This document shows, one piece after another, positions 43,825 to 52,653 of a stretch of 64,000 nt of DNA. Position 1 is the first letter of the stretch, and each line of letters begins with the position of its first letter. The notes beneath the pieces are model-generated. The model searched no databases. It saw only the letters and a program-made list of their open reading frames with translations, and was not told where the DNA came from. The DNA comes from Robertkochia aurantiaca. Its GTDB lineage: Bacteria; Bacteroidota; Bacteroidia; Flavobacteriales; Flavobacteriaceae. Position numbers and translations under genes: made by a program. The DNA lies in assembly GCF_020166495.1 (NCBI RefSeq), contig NZ_JAINZS010000004.1, positions 248,001 to 312,000 of the forward strand, written 5' to 3'.

Positions 43825-45201
43825 TTAATTCACTTTTACCGGTTTTTTAAAAATATACTCCAGCACAACATCCCTTTCTGCCAGTTTATCTTCCAGGGCA
43901 GGCTTGACGATGATGTCAGGGACTACCGGACTAAAGATCTCAGGGTCACAGCCTGCGCCGTAATCCATCGCTGTGGTTACCTGCATAATAATTCCCGATG
44001 CAGGCAATGCAAAACTGTAGACTTCTCCAAAATCATTGGTGTTTTCTCCGGTCGGTTCACCAATCAGAGTGCCTATATCAGCTGTTTTTGCAGCATCGGC
44101 AACCATATTCGCGCTGGAGAACGTGAGCGGCCCTGTGGCCAGAAACACTTCACCGGTAAACTTTTCGTCGACCTGCATCCTGCTTACGGCCGATTCACAA
44201 TTACCCATGTGCCACAGACTGCCATTATTTTGTGAATGGTATTCACTGTCTGTATTTCCGCTTTCCAAAAGCTGATCCTTATACTGCTGGCTGATTCGCC
44301 AATCGCGCGAACCTTGCAACTGAAAAGGCTTGTCTGTAATGAATCCGAAAAGCACCTCCCCCAAAATCGAATTTCCGCCCAGATTCTGCCGAAGGTCTAT
44401 CACTACCCGACTGATATTATTCTTTCTGAATTCATCGAAAGCCTGCTGCAGGAGTGCACTCCAATCCTCCCATTCGCCACTCATGGTGGCGAAATTGATA
44501 TACCCGGTATCATCCTGCAGAACCTTATACGCATTGCCCTCCAGAAGCCCCGGCAGTGTCAGCCTGATGCTTTCAACGAAATCAATACCTTCAGCTGTGG
44601 TTACCACACCGTGCTTACCATCTGTGGTCACATATTCAATGGCAAAAGGTGCACTAATTCCTTCGAGGTAAAGAAAATATGCAAGGACACTATTTGTAAA
44701 TGACTCACCGAATTCAGGCAAGCCACCCATGTTCGTCAAAACATTTTGAAGCAAAGGTCCAGACTGGTGCCCATTAATGGCTACAACCTCACAAGCTCCG
44801 GGAATTCCTGCTTTTTCAGCTGTACTTTCAGATAGAAATAATTTTTCATCATGAATGATGGCAGGCCAGGGAAAGAATTGGCTTTTACTTAATTCTGCTC
44901 CCAGCACTTTCTGACTGATTGAAGGTGCGGTATGCCCGTCTTCAAGAACCGAAGTTAATTTGTAGAGCGCCTTTATAAAATCCTTTGGATGTACAGAGTC
45001 TGTGATCCCTTCCTTAATCAGGTTGACATGCCGATCGTATTCTTCGCGGCTAACGTAAAAATAGGGGTCATAATGCACTGCCAAAAGGGTCTTGTTAAAA
45101 AAATCGATATCTCCTAGTGCCGCTTCCCTGCTAACGAGGGTTTGTCCCACTGTATTCCATTGCATCAGACAACCGAATACAAAACCAAAAACATATTTCA
45201 T
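43825..45201 (-). CDS. Secreted S41-family (C-terminal processing-like) peptidase
   Basis: The 458-residue protein has a signal peptide and an S41 peptidase domain. The region VVIDLRQNLGGNSILGEVLF and the block FLATGPLTFSSANMVADAAK, with the expected nucleophile serine in TFSSAN, are S41 hallmarks. GTLIGEPTGENTNDFGEVY and DPEIFSPVVPDIIV are typical of the TSP protease C-terminus. The N-terminal region has a helical DUF-like segment followed by a short PDZ-like stretch (AGIPGACEVVAINGHQ). It may be a surface or periplasmic protease. Its 5' side has a TATTTTTG element at 45269-45262. Confidence 0.83.
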   Translation of the reverse strand: MKYVFGFVFGCLMQWNTVGQTLVSREAALGDIDFFNKTLLAVHYDPYFYVSREEYDRHVNLIKEGITDSVHPKDFIKALYKLTSVLEDGHTAPSISQKVLGAELSKSQFFPWPAIIHDEKLFLSESTAEKAGIPGACEVVAINGHQSGPLLQNVLTNMGGLPEFGESFTNSVLAYFLYLEGISAPFAIEYVTTDGKHGVVTTAEGIDFVESIRLTLPGLLEGNAYKVLQDDTGYINFATMSGEWEDWSALLQQAFDEFRKNNISRVVIDLRQNLGGNSILGEVLFGFITDKPFQLQGSRDWRISQQYKDQLLESGNTDSEYHSQNNGSLWHMGNCESAVSRMQVDEKFTGEVFLATGPLTFSSANMVADAAKTADIGTLIGEPTGENTNDFGEVYSFALPASGIIMQVTTAMDYGAGCDPEIFSPVVPDIIVKPALEDKLAERDVVLEYIFKKPVKVN

Positions 45202-45538
45202 CTGTTATAAAAACACACTTGTAAAACACTGTAAATTAAATACATAAATCAACATCTTTTGCAAAAATATTTTGAACAGGATATTTAATTTAATGCTGCT
45301 TACAGATGAAACAAAAGTTGACTTGTTACAGTTTGAAGATCATTTATTTAAACATGAAAGTATTCTCTGTGCCAACAAATTTAAGCGAGTTCAAAATCTG
45401 TAAATTCTTCAGATTACAGAGGTGATTTTTCAAGCCGGGGAGGTGACTGAGATAAGCGGGAAGGAAACTGTCGCTACATTATAAACAGCAGATATGAAAT
45501 TCGAGGCAATGCCGGTTAACCCCTAAAATCAGCCCCAT
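45202..45538. other. Gene-free stretch between the S41 gene and tRNA-Asp
   Basis: It contains a minus-strand TATTTTTG (45269-45262), a possible -7 element for the S41 gene without a -33 partner, and a 7-bp hairpin at 45397-45420 (TCTGTAA/TTACAGA). Nothing else is supported. Confidence 0.4.
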
Positions 45539-45570
45539 AAAAAAAGCTCCTCTGTTTTAGAGGAGCTTTT
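45539..45570 (-). terminator. Terminator after tRNA-Asp
   Basis: On the minus strand the perfect stem AAAAGCTCCTCT/AGAGGAGCTTTT is followed by further T. Confidence 0.85.
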
Positions 45571-45581
45571 GAATTTGAAAG

Positions 45582-45655
45582 CGGTCTGGACGGGACTCGA
45601 ACCCGCGACCCCATGCGTGACAGGCATGTATTCTAACCAACTGAACTACCAGACC
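45582..45655 (-). tRNA. tRNA-Asp (anticodon GTC)
   Basis: Read on the minus strand, the gene gives acceptor stem GGTCTGG/CCAGACC, D arm GTTC/GAAT-type, anticodon arm CATGC/GCATG with loop CTGTCAC, and T arm CGGG/CCCG with TTCGAGT. The discriminator is G, as expected for tRNA-Asp. The 74 nt do not include CCA. Confidence 0.95.
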
Positions 45656-45672
45656 TTTCTTGATTGCGGATG

Positions 45673-45703
45673 CAAATATACACCCCATTTTTAATAACAC
45701 AAA
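45673..45703 (-). promoter_or_regulatory. Promoter of tRNA-Asp
   Basis: On the minus strand TTTG (45703-45700) and TATATTTG (45680-45673) match both consensus elements with exactly 19 nt between them. Transcription would start near 45667, about 12 nt before the tRNA. Confidence 0.8.
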
Positions 45704-45740
45704 CCTTTTTGAAAGAAAATTAAAAATCTCATCGAAACAA

Positions 45741-46670
45741 TCACACAAACCTTTGTCTTTCAACAAGGTAGGTAAGCAAAATATTTTCCAGGTCTCTTGA
45801 TATATCGGCCTCCACATACTTGATTCGATACTGGGCACAACGCAACTGTATCGCCTTGAAGAATTTAGCGATCTCCTCCTGATAAACCTGTTGGTAATTT
45901 TCTGAAAAAATATCGATGCTTTGTCCCGTTTCCACATCGGTAAACCTCCCCGGTTTGCCGTCAAAATCAAACAGGAACTCATGAGCCTTATCCATAACGT
46001 GAAAAAGAATCACCTCATGTTTGTTGTATTTGAGATGCTGCAATGCAGAAAAAAGAGCATCCTGTTCAATATCGGGTTGGAACATATCGGTAAAGAGAAA
46101 GATCATGCTTCTTCTGTGAATTTTCTCTGCTATCTGATGCAGGTAGGTATAAGTATCTGTTCCCTTACCTCTACTACCGGTTTCCAGCAATGATTCAAGC
46201 GTATTGGTCACCAGGCTGAAATGACGTTCACTTCCCTTCTCAGGCGCGTAGAATTCATAGTCATCAGAGAAAACACTCAATCCGACAGCATCGCGTTGCC
46301 GCTTAAAGATATTCATAAGGGCTGCAGCTGCGAGAACAGAAAACCCGATCTTGTTGTACCGGTGTACAGATTGCTCACCCACCTCGGGATAATGCATGGA
46401 AGAAGAATTATCGATGATCAGGTGGCAGCGCAGATTCGTCTCTTCTTCATATCTGCGGGTATACAGCCGGTCTGTCTTGGCAAACAACTTCCAGTCTATA
46501 TGACGGGTACTCTCTCCGGGATTATAGATCTTATGCTCGGCAAATTCAGAAGAAAAGCCGTGAAAAGGACTTTTATGCATGCCACTGATAAAGCCTTCGA
46601 CCACCTGATTGGCAATCAGTTCGAGGTTTCCCGCCAGCTTTATGTTATTCAGTTCCTTTTGTAGATTCAT
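45741..46670 (-). CDS. DUF58 protein with a vWA-like fold
   Basis: A 309-residue cytoplasmic DUF58 protein. The family core YNPGESTRHIDWKLFAKTDRLYTRRYEEE-type block lies near residues 50-78, and a MIDAS-like DXSXS is present in LIIDNSSSMHYP. Such proteins are usually encoded with a MoxR AAA+ ATPase in Bat operons, but here neither MoxR nor Bat genes are adjacent. The start overlaps the 3' end of panE by 26 nt, so the two are probably co-transcribed. The role is unknown, perhaps chaperone-like complex assembly. Confidence 0.88.
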   Translation of the reverse strand: MNLQKELNNIKLAGNLELIANQVVEGFISGMHKSPFHGFSSEFAEHKIYNPGESTRHIDWKLFAKTDRLYTRRYEEETNLRCHLIIDNSSSMHYPEVGEQSVHRYNKIGFSVLAAAALMNIFKRQRDAVGLSVFSDDYEFYAPEKGSERHFSLVTNTLESLLETGSRGKGTDTYTYLHQIAEKIHRRSMIFLFTDMFQPDIEQDALFSALQHLKYNKHEVILFHVMDKAHEFLFDFDGKPGRFTDVETGQSIDIFSENYQQVYQEEIAKFFKAIQLRCAQYRIKYVEADISRDLENILLTYLVERQRFV

Positions 46671-47607
46671 TTTTGTCTATTAATCTCTTTCGAGCTGCTC
46701 TTTCCTGCGGCATCAAGCAATTATATATAAAACGGTTGACCGGGGCCTTTACCTTCAAACGCTCTGCTTCCCGAACAATATACCCATTAAAATCGTCAAT
46801 CTCAGAGGGTCTTCCCGCCATTATATCTCTTTGTACAGAGGCGGTGGTGTGATAATCCTGTTTATCGATAGCTTCAAAGGTTTTATTCAGATCTTCATCT
46901 CCCAGGAAGACTTTTCTGGCATTTGCCACCCTGATAATTTCCCGGGCGGTTTCTTTCATCAGCGATCGTATTTCAGGGTCTTCCCTCATCACTCCTACCT
47001 CTGAACGGGTAAGCGCTCCCATTCCACTCAGGGTACAGATAAACAGGAATTTTCTCCAGATCTCCAGCTCGATATCTTCACTGAGACGGCTGTCAAAGCC
47101 GGCTTTATCGAAAAGCGATTTAATGTGGATGCCACGTTGGGAGTTCTTGTCGAACAATTCTCCGAAAATGATCTGAGGGTGAAAGGCAAAATGATTGATC
47201 ACCCCCGGATTATCTATCTTGCTTATGATGCGGCACAGTCCGCCCATCACCCTTTCCTCACCTAAGATACGTGCCAGTTTTTCAGCGTTGTTCACTCCGT
47301 TCTGCAACGGGATCACCACCGAATCCGGCTTCAGAATTGCTGCCAATTCAGCTGCAGCTTCTTCAACCTGCCAGGTCTTGGTACAGAGCAGAACGAGGTC
47401 TGGGTTTCCTGCTTCATCAACGCGATCTGTCACCAGGTCGGGCACAGCCAGAAAATCTCCATAGATGCTCCTGACCTTAAGACCGTCTCTCTTTATGGCC
47501 TCTGCGTGATCTCCACGAGCCAGAAAGGTGACACGCGAATCGGTCAGGGTCAGTCTGCCTCCGAAATACCCGCCTACTCCCCCGATTCCGTATACAAGAA
47601 TTTGCAT
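46645..47607 (-). CDS. panE: 2-dehydropantoate 2-reductase
   Basis: This NADPH-dependent enzyme reduces ketopantoate to pantoate for coenzyme A synthesis. The Rossmann motif GIGGVGGYFGG is at the N-terminus, followed by LLCTKTWQVEEAA and IPLQNGVNN. The catalytic lysine region is EIWRKFLFICTLSGMGALTR and the C-terminal substrate block is TTASVQRDIMAGRPSEIDDFNGYIV. The 320-residue length is normal. ApbA/PanE relatives with other ketoacid substrates cannot be excluded. It is divergent from ftsX with a 71-nt gap. Confidence 0.88.
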   Translation of the reverse strand: MQILVYGIGGVGGYFGGRLTLTDSRVTFLARGDHAEAIKRDGLKVRSIYGDFLAVPDLVTDRVDEAGNPDLVLLCTKTWQVEEAAAELAAILKPDSVVIPLQNGVNNAEKLARILGEERVMGGLCRIISKIDNPGVINHFAFHPQIIFGELFDKNSQRGIHIKSLFDKAGFDSRLSEDIELEIWRKFLFICTLSGMGALTRSEVGVMREDPEIRSLMKETAREIIRVANARKVFLGDEDLNKTFEAIDKQDYHTTASVQRDIMAGRPSEIDDFNGYIVREAERLKVKAPVNRFIYNCLMPQERAARKRLIDKNESTKGTE

Positions 47608-47678
47608 GCTTATGACGTTACAATTATTATAGTGATTAAATTTACTTTATTACTTTTACACCAGCAATTTCTCCCGTA

Positions 47679-48557
47679 ATGAGCAAATCTTTTGAACGCT
47701 ATCAGAAACGCAAACTGATATCTTCCTACTTCTCGGTGGTACTCAGCATCGCCCTGGTGCTTTTCCTGCTTGGGGTACTGGGATTACTTGTGATCAATAC
47801 CAAAAAACTGGCCGATCACTTCAAGGAACAGGTAGCCATTACGGTTTTTCTTAAAGACAATGCCAAGGAAGTTGAGATCTCCCAGCTTCAAAAAAGCCTG
47901 GCCATGGCCGATTATACCAGAGAAGCATCATTTGTTTCAAAAGACGAGGCCGCCGAAATGCACAGTAAGGAGATCGGGGAGAACTTTCTGGAATACCTGG
48001 GATACAATCCGCTTCAAAACTCGATAGACCTTCGCCTTAAAGCCGATTATGTAGCCAACGACAGCATTCAGATGATCGCTGCCGACCTGCAGAACCGGTC
48101 TTTTGTGGATGAAGTGTCATACGATCAGCCACTGATATCATTGCTGAACGAGAATGTGCGCAGAATGAGCTTCTGGATCCTGGTAGCCAGTGGAGTATTC
48201 ACCCTGATAGCCGTTCTATTGATCAACAGTTCGATCAGGCTCTCGGTTTATTCCAAGCGATTTATCATCAAAACCATGCAAATGGTGGGAGCGACCAAAA
48301 GATTTATCAGGCGCCCCTTTATCTGGAAAAGTGTCAAACTCGGAATGATAGGTGCCGTGGTGGCCATTATAGCTCTGGTAGCCGGCTTATATTATCTCGA
48401 CCAAAGATTTCCGCAGATGCAGCTACTGGGAGAACCTGAAACTCTCGGGATGCTTTGTCTGGGTATTTTCGCTATGGGTATTGTGATAACTTATATAAGC
48501 ACGTATATTGCAACCCAGCGTTTTCTCAACCTGAGAACCGACGATTTATATTATTGA
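47679..48557 (+). CDS. ftsX: Cell-division ABC-transporter-like permease FtsX
   Basis: FtsX pairs with the ATPase FtsE to control peptidoglycan hydrolases at the septum. The 292-residue protein has the standard layout: a cytoplasmic start, membrane segment 1 (about 20-45), a periplasmic loop (50-160) with VAITVFLKDNAKEVEISQL, and three more membrane segments at about 165-190, 220-245 and 258-280. The cytoplasmic block VYSKRFIIKTMQMVGATKRFIRRPF is the FtsX coupling region. ftsE is not in the window, as is common in Bacteroidota. It heads ftsX-DUF3098-uppP-truB. Confidence 0.92.
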   Translation: MSKSFERYQKRKLISSYFSVVLSIALVLFLLGVLGLLVINTKKLADHFKEQVAITVFLKDNAKEVEISQLQKSLAMADYTREASFVSKDEAAEMHSKEIGENFLEYLGYNPLQNSIDLRLKADYVANDSIQMIAADLQNRSFVDEVSYDQPLISLLNENVRRMSFWILVASGVFTLIAVLLINSSIRLSVYSKRFIIKTMQMVGATKRFIRRPFIWKSVKLGMIGAVVAIIALVAGLYYLDQRFPQMQLLGEPETLGMLCLGIFAMGIVITYISTYIATQRFLNLRTDDLYY

Positions 48558-48563
48558 TCTGCT

Positions 48564-48851
48564 ATGAGTAAAAAACAGATGACCGGCAAAAAGAACAGAG
48601 TGACCCATTCGGCACACAAAACTTTCATCTTCGAGCGCAAGAACTACATATTCATGTTCATAGGCCTGGGGGTAATTCTTTTAGGGTTTATACTGATGAG
48701 TGGCGGCGGAAGTGACGATCCCCAGGTGTTCAATCCTGAGATCTTCAGCTTCAGAAGAATCCGACTGGCTCCCACCCTGGTACTTATCGGTTTTGCCATA
48801 GAGGTCTACGCCATCCTCCTGAATCCGAATACTGACAAAAAGGAAAGCTAA
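48564..48851 (+). CDS. DUF3098 membrane protein
   Basis: A 95-residue protein with two membrane segments (about 28-45 and 70-88) separated by a loop with a glycine run (MSGGGSDDP) and the block FSFRRIRLAPTLVLIGFA, typical of DUF3098. The family occurs almost only in Bacteroidota and sits between ftsX and uppP, as here, which hints at a role in the cell envelope or division. The function is unknown. Confidence 0.9.
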   Translation: MSKKQMTGKKNRVTHSAHKTFIFERKNYIFMFIGLGVILLGFILMSGGGSDDPQVFNPEIFSFRRIRLAPTLVLIGFAIEVYAILLNPNTDKKES

Positions 48852-48883
48852 CAGGTTTTTCTTTCTCTGCCTAAAAAATCACC

Positions 48884-49681
48884 ATGGACACACTTGATGC
48901 CATAATCCTGGGAATCATCCAGGGGCTTACTGAATTCTTACCTGTCTCTTCAAGCGGACATCTCGAACTCGGGAAGGCCCTTTTAGGAGACGAATCCATC
49001 CCTGAGGAAAGCCTGCTGTTTACCGTCGTTTTACATTTTGCCACCGCACTCAGTACCCTGGTGGTCTTTCGCAAAGATATCCTGGAACTGCTTACCGGAC
49101 TTTTCACCGCGAGTTGGAATGACGAAAAGATATTCAGCCTTAAGATCATCATTTCGATGATCCCGGCAGCCCTCGTAGGCTTCTTTTTCGAGGAGCAGCT
49201 GGAATTGCTTTTTGGAGGGAATATTCTGTTGGTAGGTTTCATGCTCATCATTACCGCCCTGCTGCTTTGGCTTGCAGACCGGGCAAGGTTTACAGAAAAA
49301 AGTGTGAGCTACCGCAACGCGTTTGTCATAGGGATCGCACAGGCCATCGCCATGCTTCCGGGTATTTCGCGTTCAGGAGCCACCATATCCACCTCTGTAT
49401 TGCTGGGTAATGATAAGGAAAAAGCTGCCAGATTCTCATTCCTTATGGTCGTGCCTCTTATCTTCGGAAAGATCGCAAAAGACCTGTTGTCGGGTGCACT
49501 TACCTCGGAAAACGCCCAGTCAGGCGTACTGCTGATCGGCTTTACAGCCGCCTTTATTTCGGGTATAGCGGCCTGTACCTGGATGATCAGCCTGGTCAAA
49601 AGAAGTAAACTCACCTATTTTTCAGTCTATTGCTTTATTGTAGGCCTGTTGTCTATCGTACTGGGATATTACTATTATTGA
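48884..49681 (+). CDS. uppP: Undecaprenyl-diphosphate phosphatase
   Basis: UppP (BacA) recycles undecaprenyl diphosphate to the monophosphate carrier used for peptidoglycan and polysaccharide synthesis. The two active-site blocks are IQGLTEFLPVSSSGHLEL near the N-terminus and LPGISRSGATISTSVLLG in the middle, with the catalytic glutamates and arginine in place. Seven to eight membrane segments span the 265 residues. It is in line with ftsX and truB, separated by about 30-40 nt on each side. Confidence 0.95.
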   Translation: MDTLDAIILGIIQGLTEFLPVSSSGHLELGKALLGDESIPEESLLFTVVLHFATALSTLVVFRKDILELLTGLFTASWNDEKIFSLKIIISMIPAALVGFFFEEQLELLFGGNILLVGFMLIITALLLWLADRARFTEKSVSYRNAFVIGIAQAIAMLPGISRSGATISTSVLLGNDKEKAARFSFLMVVPLIFGKIAKDLLSGALTSENAQSGVLLIGFTAAFISGIAACTWMISLVKRSKLTYFSVYCFIVGLLSIVLGYYYY

Positions 49682-49718
49682 TTAAGTTTGTCACCGAACC
49701 GGTGACACCATTTTACCT

Positions 49719-50417
49719 ATGGAATTTACAGAAGAGGCTATTAAAGCAGGACAGGTTCTGCTGGTTGACAAACCCCTGGGGTGGAGTTCCTTCCAGGCGG
49801 TAAACAAGATCAAATGGGCCATTAAGAAACGGTACAAACTCAAAAAGATCAAGGTAGGTCATGCCGGCACCCTTGACCCGTTGGCCACCGGCCTTTTGGT
49901 GATTTGTACCGGGAAATTCACCAAGAAGATTCCCGATATCCAGGGTCAGGTTAAGGAATATACCGGAACCATCAAACTGGGCGCCACCCGCCCCTCATAC
50001 GACATGGAAACAGAGATAGATCAGCATTACCCGGTTGATCATATAACTGAAGAAAAGCTTCGTATAGCTGCAGAAAAACTCACCGGTGTGATCGCTCAGC
50101 ACCCCCCTGTTTTCTCAGCTATAAAGAAAGATGGAAAACGCCTGTATGAACTTGCCAGACAAGGAAAAGACGTCACCACAGAAGCGAGAGAGGTTACCAT
50201 ATACGATTTTGATATCGACCAATCACAATTTCCGGAGATCGCATTTCGTGTGGTTTGCAGCAAGGGCACTTATATACGATCCCTGGCTCACGACTTGGGG
50301 AACCTTCTGGAATCAGGAGCCTATCTCTCTTCCCTGCGAAGAACCAAAATAGGAGATTTCAACGTAGATAATGCAGAGAGTCCTGATACCTATGCAGGAA
50401 GGATTGCTGAATCTTAA
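49719..50417 (+). CDS. truB: tRNA pseudouridine-55 synthase
   Basis: TruB makes pseudouridine 55 in the T loop of tRNAs. Motif II with the catalytic Asp is KVGHAGTLDPLATGLL. Motif I is LLVDKPLGWSSFQAV and the C-terminal block SKGTYIRSLAHDLG is intact. The 232 residues lack a PUA domain, as in other Bacteroidota. It is probably co-transcribed with uppP, 37 nt upstream. Confidence 0.95.
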   Translation: MEFTEEAIKAGQVLLVDKPLGWSSFQAVNKIKWAIKKRYKLKKIKVGHAGTLDPLATGLLVICTGKFTKKIPDIQGQVKEYTGTIKLGATRPSYDMETEIDQHYPVDHITEEKLRIAAEKLTGVIAQHPPVFSAIKKDGKRLYELARQGKDVTTEAREVTIYDFDIDQSQFPEIAFRVVCSKGTYIRSLAHDLGNLLESGAYLSSLRRTKIGDFNVDNAESPDTYAGRIAES

Positions 50418-50457
50418 AAGAAAATAATTGCTATATTTAAAGACCAAGTCTGTTAAA

Positions 50458-51165
50458 ATGAATCTGAGTAACAAACAATTATCCCTGATCATCACCTTTT
50501 GTATCATGGGTATTTTTTTGTTGATCTTATTCAATATCAGGATGGCCGGTGAAAAGGAAGAAGAGTTTCTCTATGAACTCAGCTTCGATGAGGAACTGCT
50601 CGAAGAAATTCCACAGGAAGAGGTTAAAATGACCGAACTGGAAACCCATCAGGCCTATAACGAAGCTGCCAAGAGTTCGTACGCCAAAGAAATCGAAGAG
50701 TTTAAAACACTGGAAGAACTCACCCAGGAGATGCAGGAAAATGCTTCAGAAGATCAATCGCCTCAAGACCTGGACGAATTATCAGAAAATCTGGGACTGG
50801 CAAAAGAATTTACCGAGAAGCTAAAGAAGCAAAAAGAGATGCTTCAGAAAAACCTGGAAAAAGGAGAAGAAGAAAAGGTAAACGTAAAAAGGCGTACCAC
50901 GATCACCTACAGTCTGGTTGACCGCATGCACCGGGACCTTCCAAACCCTATTTACACCTGCGAGAGTTTTGGCAAAGTGGTGATCAATATTAAGGTCGAT
51001 GCCCTGGGCAGGGTAACCGATGCAGACTTTAATGACAAAAGCTCTACTACCGATAACGGTTGCCTGGTCGAAAACGCCATCTATTATGCGAAACAGGCTC
51101 GCTTTGACGCATCATCCCGTTCCGAGCAGCTTGGCTCAATTACCTACCTGTTCCAGGGAGAGTAA
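50458..51165 (+). CDS. Single-span protein with an acidic coiled region and a TonB-C-like C-terminus
   Basis: The ATG at 50458 gives a 235-residue protein: a short cytoplasmic tip, one membrane segment (about 8-26, IITFCIMGIFLLILFNI), a long acidic, heptad-like linker (35-135, rich in Glu/Lys/Gln) and a C-terminal block (150-235). That block contains GKVVINIKVDALGRVTDADF, which resembles the TonB C-terminal domain. It lacks the proline-rich linker of classical TonB. It may be a TonB-like energy transducer or an anti-sigma-like protein. It follows truB after 40 nt and overlaps the converging thioredoxin-like gene by 30 nt. Confidence 0.7.
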   Translation: MNLSNKQLSLIITFCIMGIFLLILFNIRMAGEKEEEFLYELSFDEELLEEIPQEEVKMTELETHQAYNEAAKSSYAKEIEEFKTLEELTQEMQENASEDQSPQDLDELSENLGLAKEFTEKLKKQKEMLQKNLEKGEEEKVNVKRRTTITYSLVDRMHRDLPNPIYTCESFGKVVINIKVDALGRVTDADFNDKSSTTDNGCLVENAIYYAKQARFDASSRSEQLGSITYLFQGE

Positions 51166-51762
51166 ATCCAGAATATCATTCTTTATATTCACACCTTTGT
51201 CTTTGTTGTACCAAAGTTGCAAATCTTTCTTAAAATCAGGACTCAAAACGCCTTTCAGCAATTTTTCCTTATCCACCATGGCCGTTGCCACCGAGGGTCT
51301 GGGCCCCCATTCACCCATAACCTGATTCTCTCGGTCGAGAAGAATCACTTTCGGAATGGAGCGGGCTCCTTTGGTCAGAAACCGATCCATTAATCGTTCT
51401 TCTTCATCCCTAAAAACAATACGCAGTTTCAATTGGTCTGATGCCTGAGCGATCTTATTAAGCACCGGAAGTGCGTGGGCAGCATCACCACACCACCCCT
51501 CACTGATCACCAGCATGGTCATGGGAACTGAAAGCGATGACAAACGGTCGAGATCATCTTCTCCCAGTTTGAAAGTTTTATCGAGACGTCTCATCCGACG
51601 CTGATTCAGCATACTGTAATGATTCATTGCCTCGCTCTGTACCTTTCCGGTAGAACGTCCCTGCAGCAGCAATTCATCTACCAGGGCTTTATATGCCTCA
51701 TAATCGAGAGAACGATTTAAGGCCGAATCAATCATAATTTCACCGGTCAACTTTGTTTCCAT
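51136..51762 (-). CDS. Thioredoxin-fold protein with a single-cysteine CGDA motif
   Basis: A 208-residue cytoplasmic protein. A helical N-terminal region (1-90) precedes a thioredoxin-like domain. The motif position reads ISEGWCGDAAHALPVL, so only the first cysteine of the usual CXXC remains, and a cis-proline is in GARSIPKVILLD. Proteins of this type in Bacteroidota are annotated as thioredoxin family. Single-cysteine forms can do monothiol or peroxidase-like chemistry; the role here is unknown. It overlaps the upstream converging gene by 30 nt. Confidence 0.8.
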   Translation of the reverse strand: METKLTGEIMIDSALNRSLDYEAYKALVDELLLQGRSTGKVQSEAMNHYSMLNQRRMRRLDKTFKLGEDDLDRLSSLSVPMTMLVISEGWCGDAAHALPVLNKIAQASDQLKLRIVFRDEEERLMDRFLTKGARSIPKVILLDRENQVMGEWGPRPSVATAMVDKEKLLKGVLSPDFKKDLQLWYNKDKGVNIKNDILDLLSLEQVGN

Positions 51763-51855
51763 CTGTTGTTCTAAAATCTAAAATGCTCTACATTAGTGGG
51801 AATAAAGTCAAAACCTTACGAAAACCACTTTCAGGGAGCAAAAATAACCAAAGTG

Positions 51856-52446
51856 ATGAATATTAAAAGATGCGGCTGGTGTGAAGGAGATCCTCTCTAT
51901 GAGGCATATCACGACGAGGAATGGGGAGTGCCGGTTATCGACGATGACAGGCTTTTTGAATTCCTGATCCTGGAAACCTTCCAGGCAGGATTATCGTGGA
52001 TTACCATACTGCGAAAACGGGAGAATTTCAGAAGAGCCTTTGATCAGTTCGATTATCGGAAAATTGCAACATACGATGACCAAAAACTGGAGGAGTTAAG
52101 AAACGATGCCGGTATCGTACGAAACAAATTGAAAATAGCTGCCACCGTTCAGAATGCCCGGGCTTTTATGCAGGTTCAGCAAGCGTTCGGCAGTTTCAGC
52201 AATTACATCTGGCAATTCGTCGATCACGAACCCATACAGAACCAGGTAACGAATTACAGAGAAGCCCCGGCCACCACCCCGCTAAGTGATCGCATTAGCA
52301 AAGACATGAAAAAAAAGGGGTTCTCTTTTGTCGGCAGCACCGTGATCTATGCCCATATGCAGGCTACAGGAATGGTGAATGATCATGAGACAGACTGTTT
52401 CAGACATGACGAAGTCAGGGAGCTGGGGAAGCAGGTAAATGGGTAA
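51856..52446 (+). CDS. tag: DNA-3-methyladenine glycosylase I
   Basis: Tag removes 3-methyladenine from alkylated DNA. The ATG at 51856 gives 196 residues starting MNIKRCGWCEGDPLYEAYHDEEWG, the canonical N-terminus. The structural zinc ligands are Cys and His near residues 6-19 and the His/Cys pair in VNDHETDCFRH. The catalytic block is FEFLILETFQAGLSWITIL, and FVGSTVIYAHMQATG is the C-terminal signature. The last codons and the TAA stop lie inside an octamer tandem array, so the C-terminal tip (GKQVNG) may vary between strains. Confidence 0.93.
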   Translation: MNIKRCGWCEGDPLYEAYHDEEWGVPVIDDDRLFEFLILETFQAGLSWITILRKRENFRRAFDQFDYRKIATYDDQKLEELRNDAGIVRNKLKIAATVQNARAFMQVQQAFGSFSNYIWQFVDHEPIQNQVTNYREAPATTPLSDRISKDMKKKGFSFVGSTVIYAHMQATGMVNDHETDCFRHDEVRELGKQVNG

Positions 52447-52537
52447 GTGGATACATGGGTACATGGGTAGATGGGTAGATGGGTAGGCAGGTAAACGGGT
52501 ACATCGGTACATGGATAGCAGGTAAATAGATAGGTGG
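52433..52537. repeat. Degenerate octamer tandem array (about 13 copies of GGGTANAT)
   Basis: Units such as GGGTACAT, GGGTAGAT (twice in a row) and AGGTAAAT follow each other with period 8, one unit having lost a base near 52519. The array starts inside the tag reading frame and contains its stop codon. Confidence 0.8.
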
Positions 52538-52616
52538 ATTAGAAGCCTCAACTCACGGCGACCGGTTTTCAGTGATCTAAAGCGAGCTGCAGTACACCCC
52601 AGGCTTGAGGATTTAC

Positions 52617-52650
52617 TACTCTTCACTCTTAACCCATAACTCTTAACTTC
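52617..52650. repeat. Short ACTCTTAAC-type repeat
   Basis: ACTCTTC, ACTCTTAAC and AACTCTTAAC follow one another in imperfect tandem directly before the 3' end of aat. It resembles slippage-generated intergenic repeats. It is too short for a firm call. Confidence 0.4.
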
Positions 52651-52653
52651 ATA

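Noticed and set aside
52433-52650. Tandem repeats read as a possible CRISPR array
   Set aside because: The units are 8 nt and directly abutting with no unique spacers, and no cas genes are nearby.
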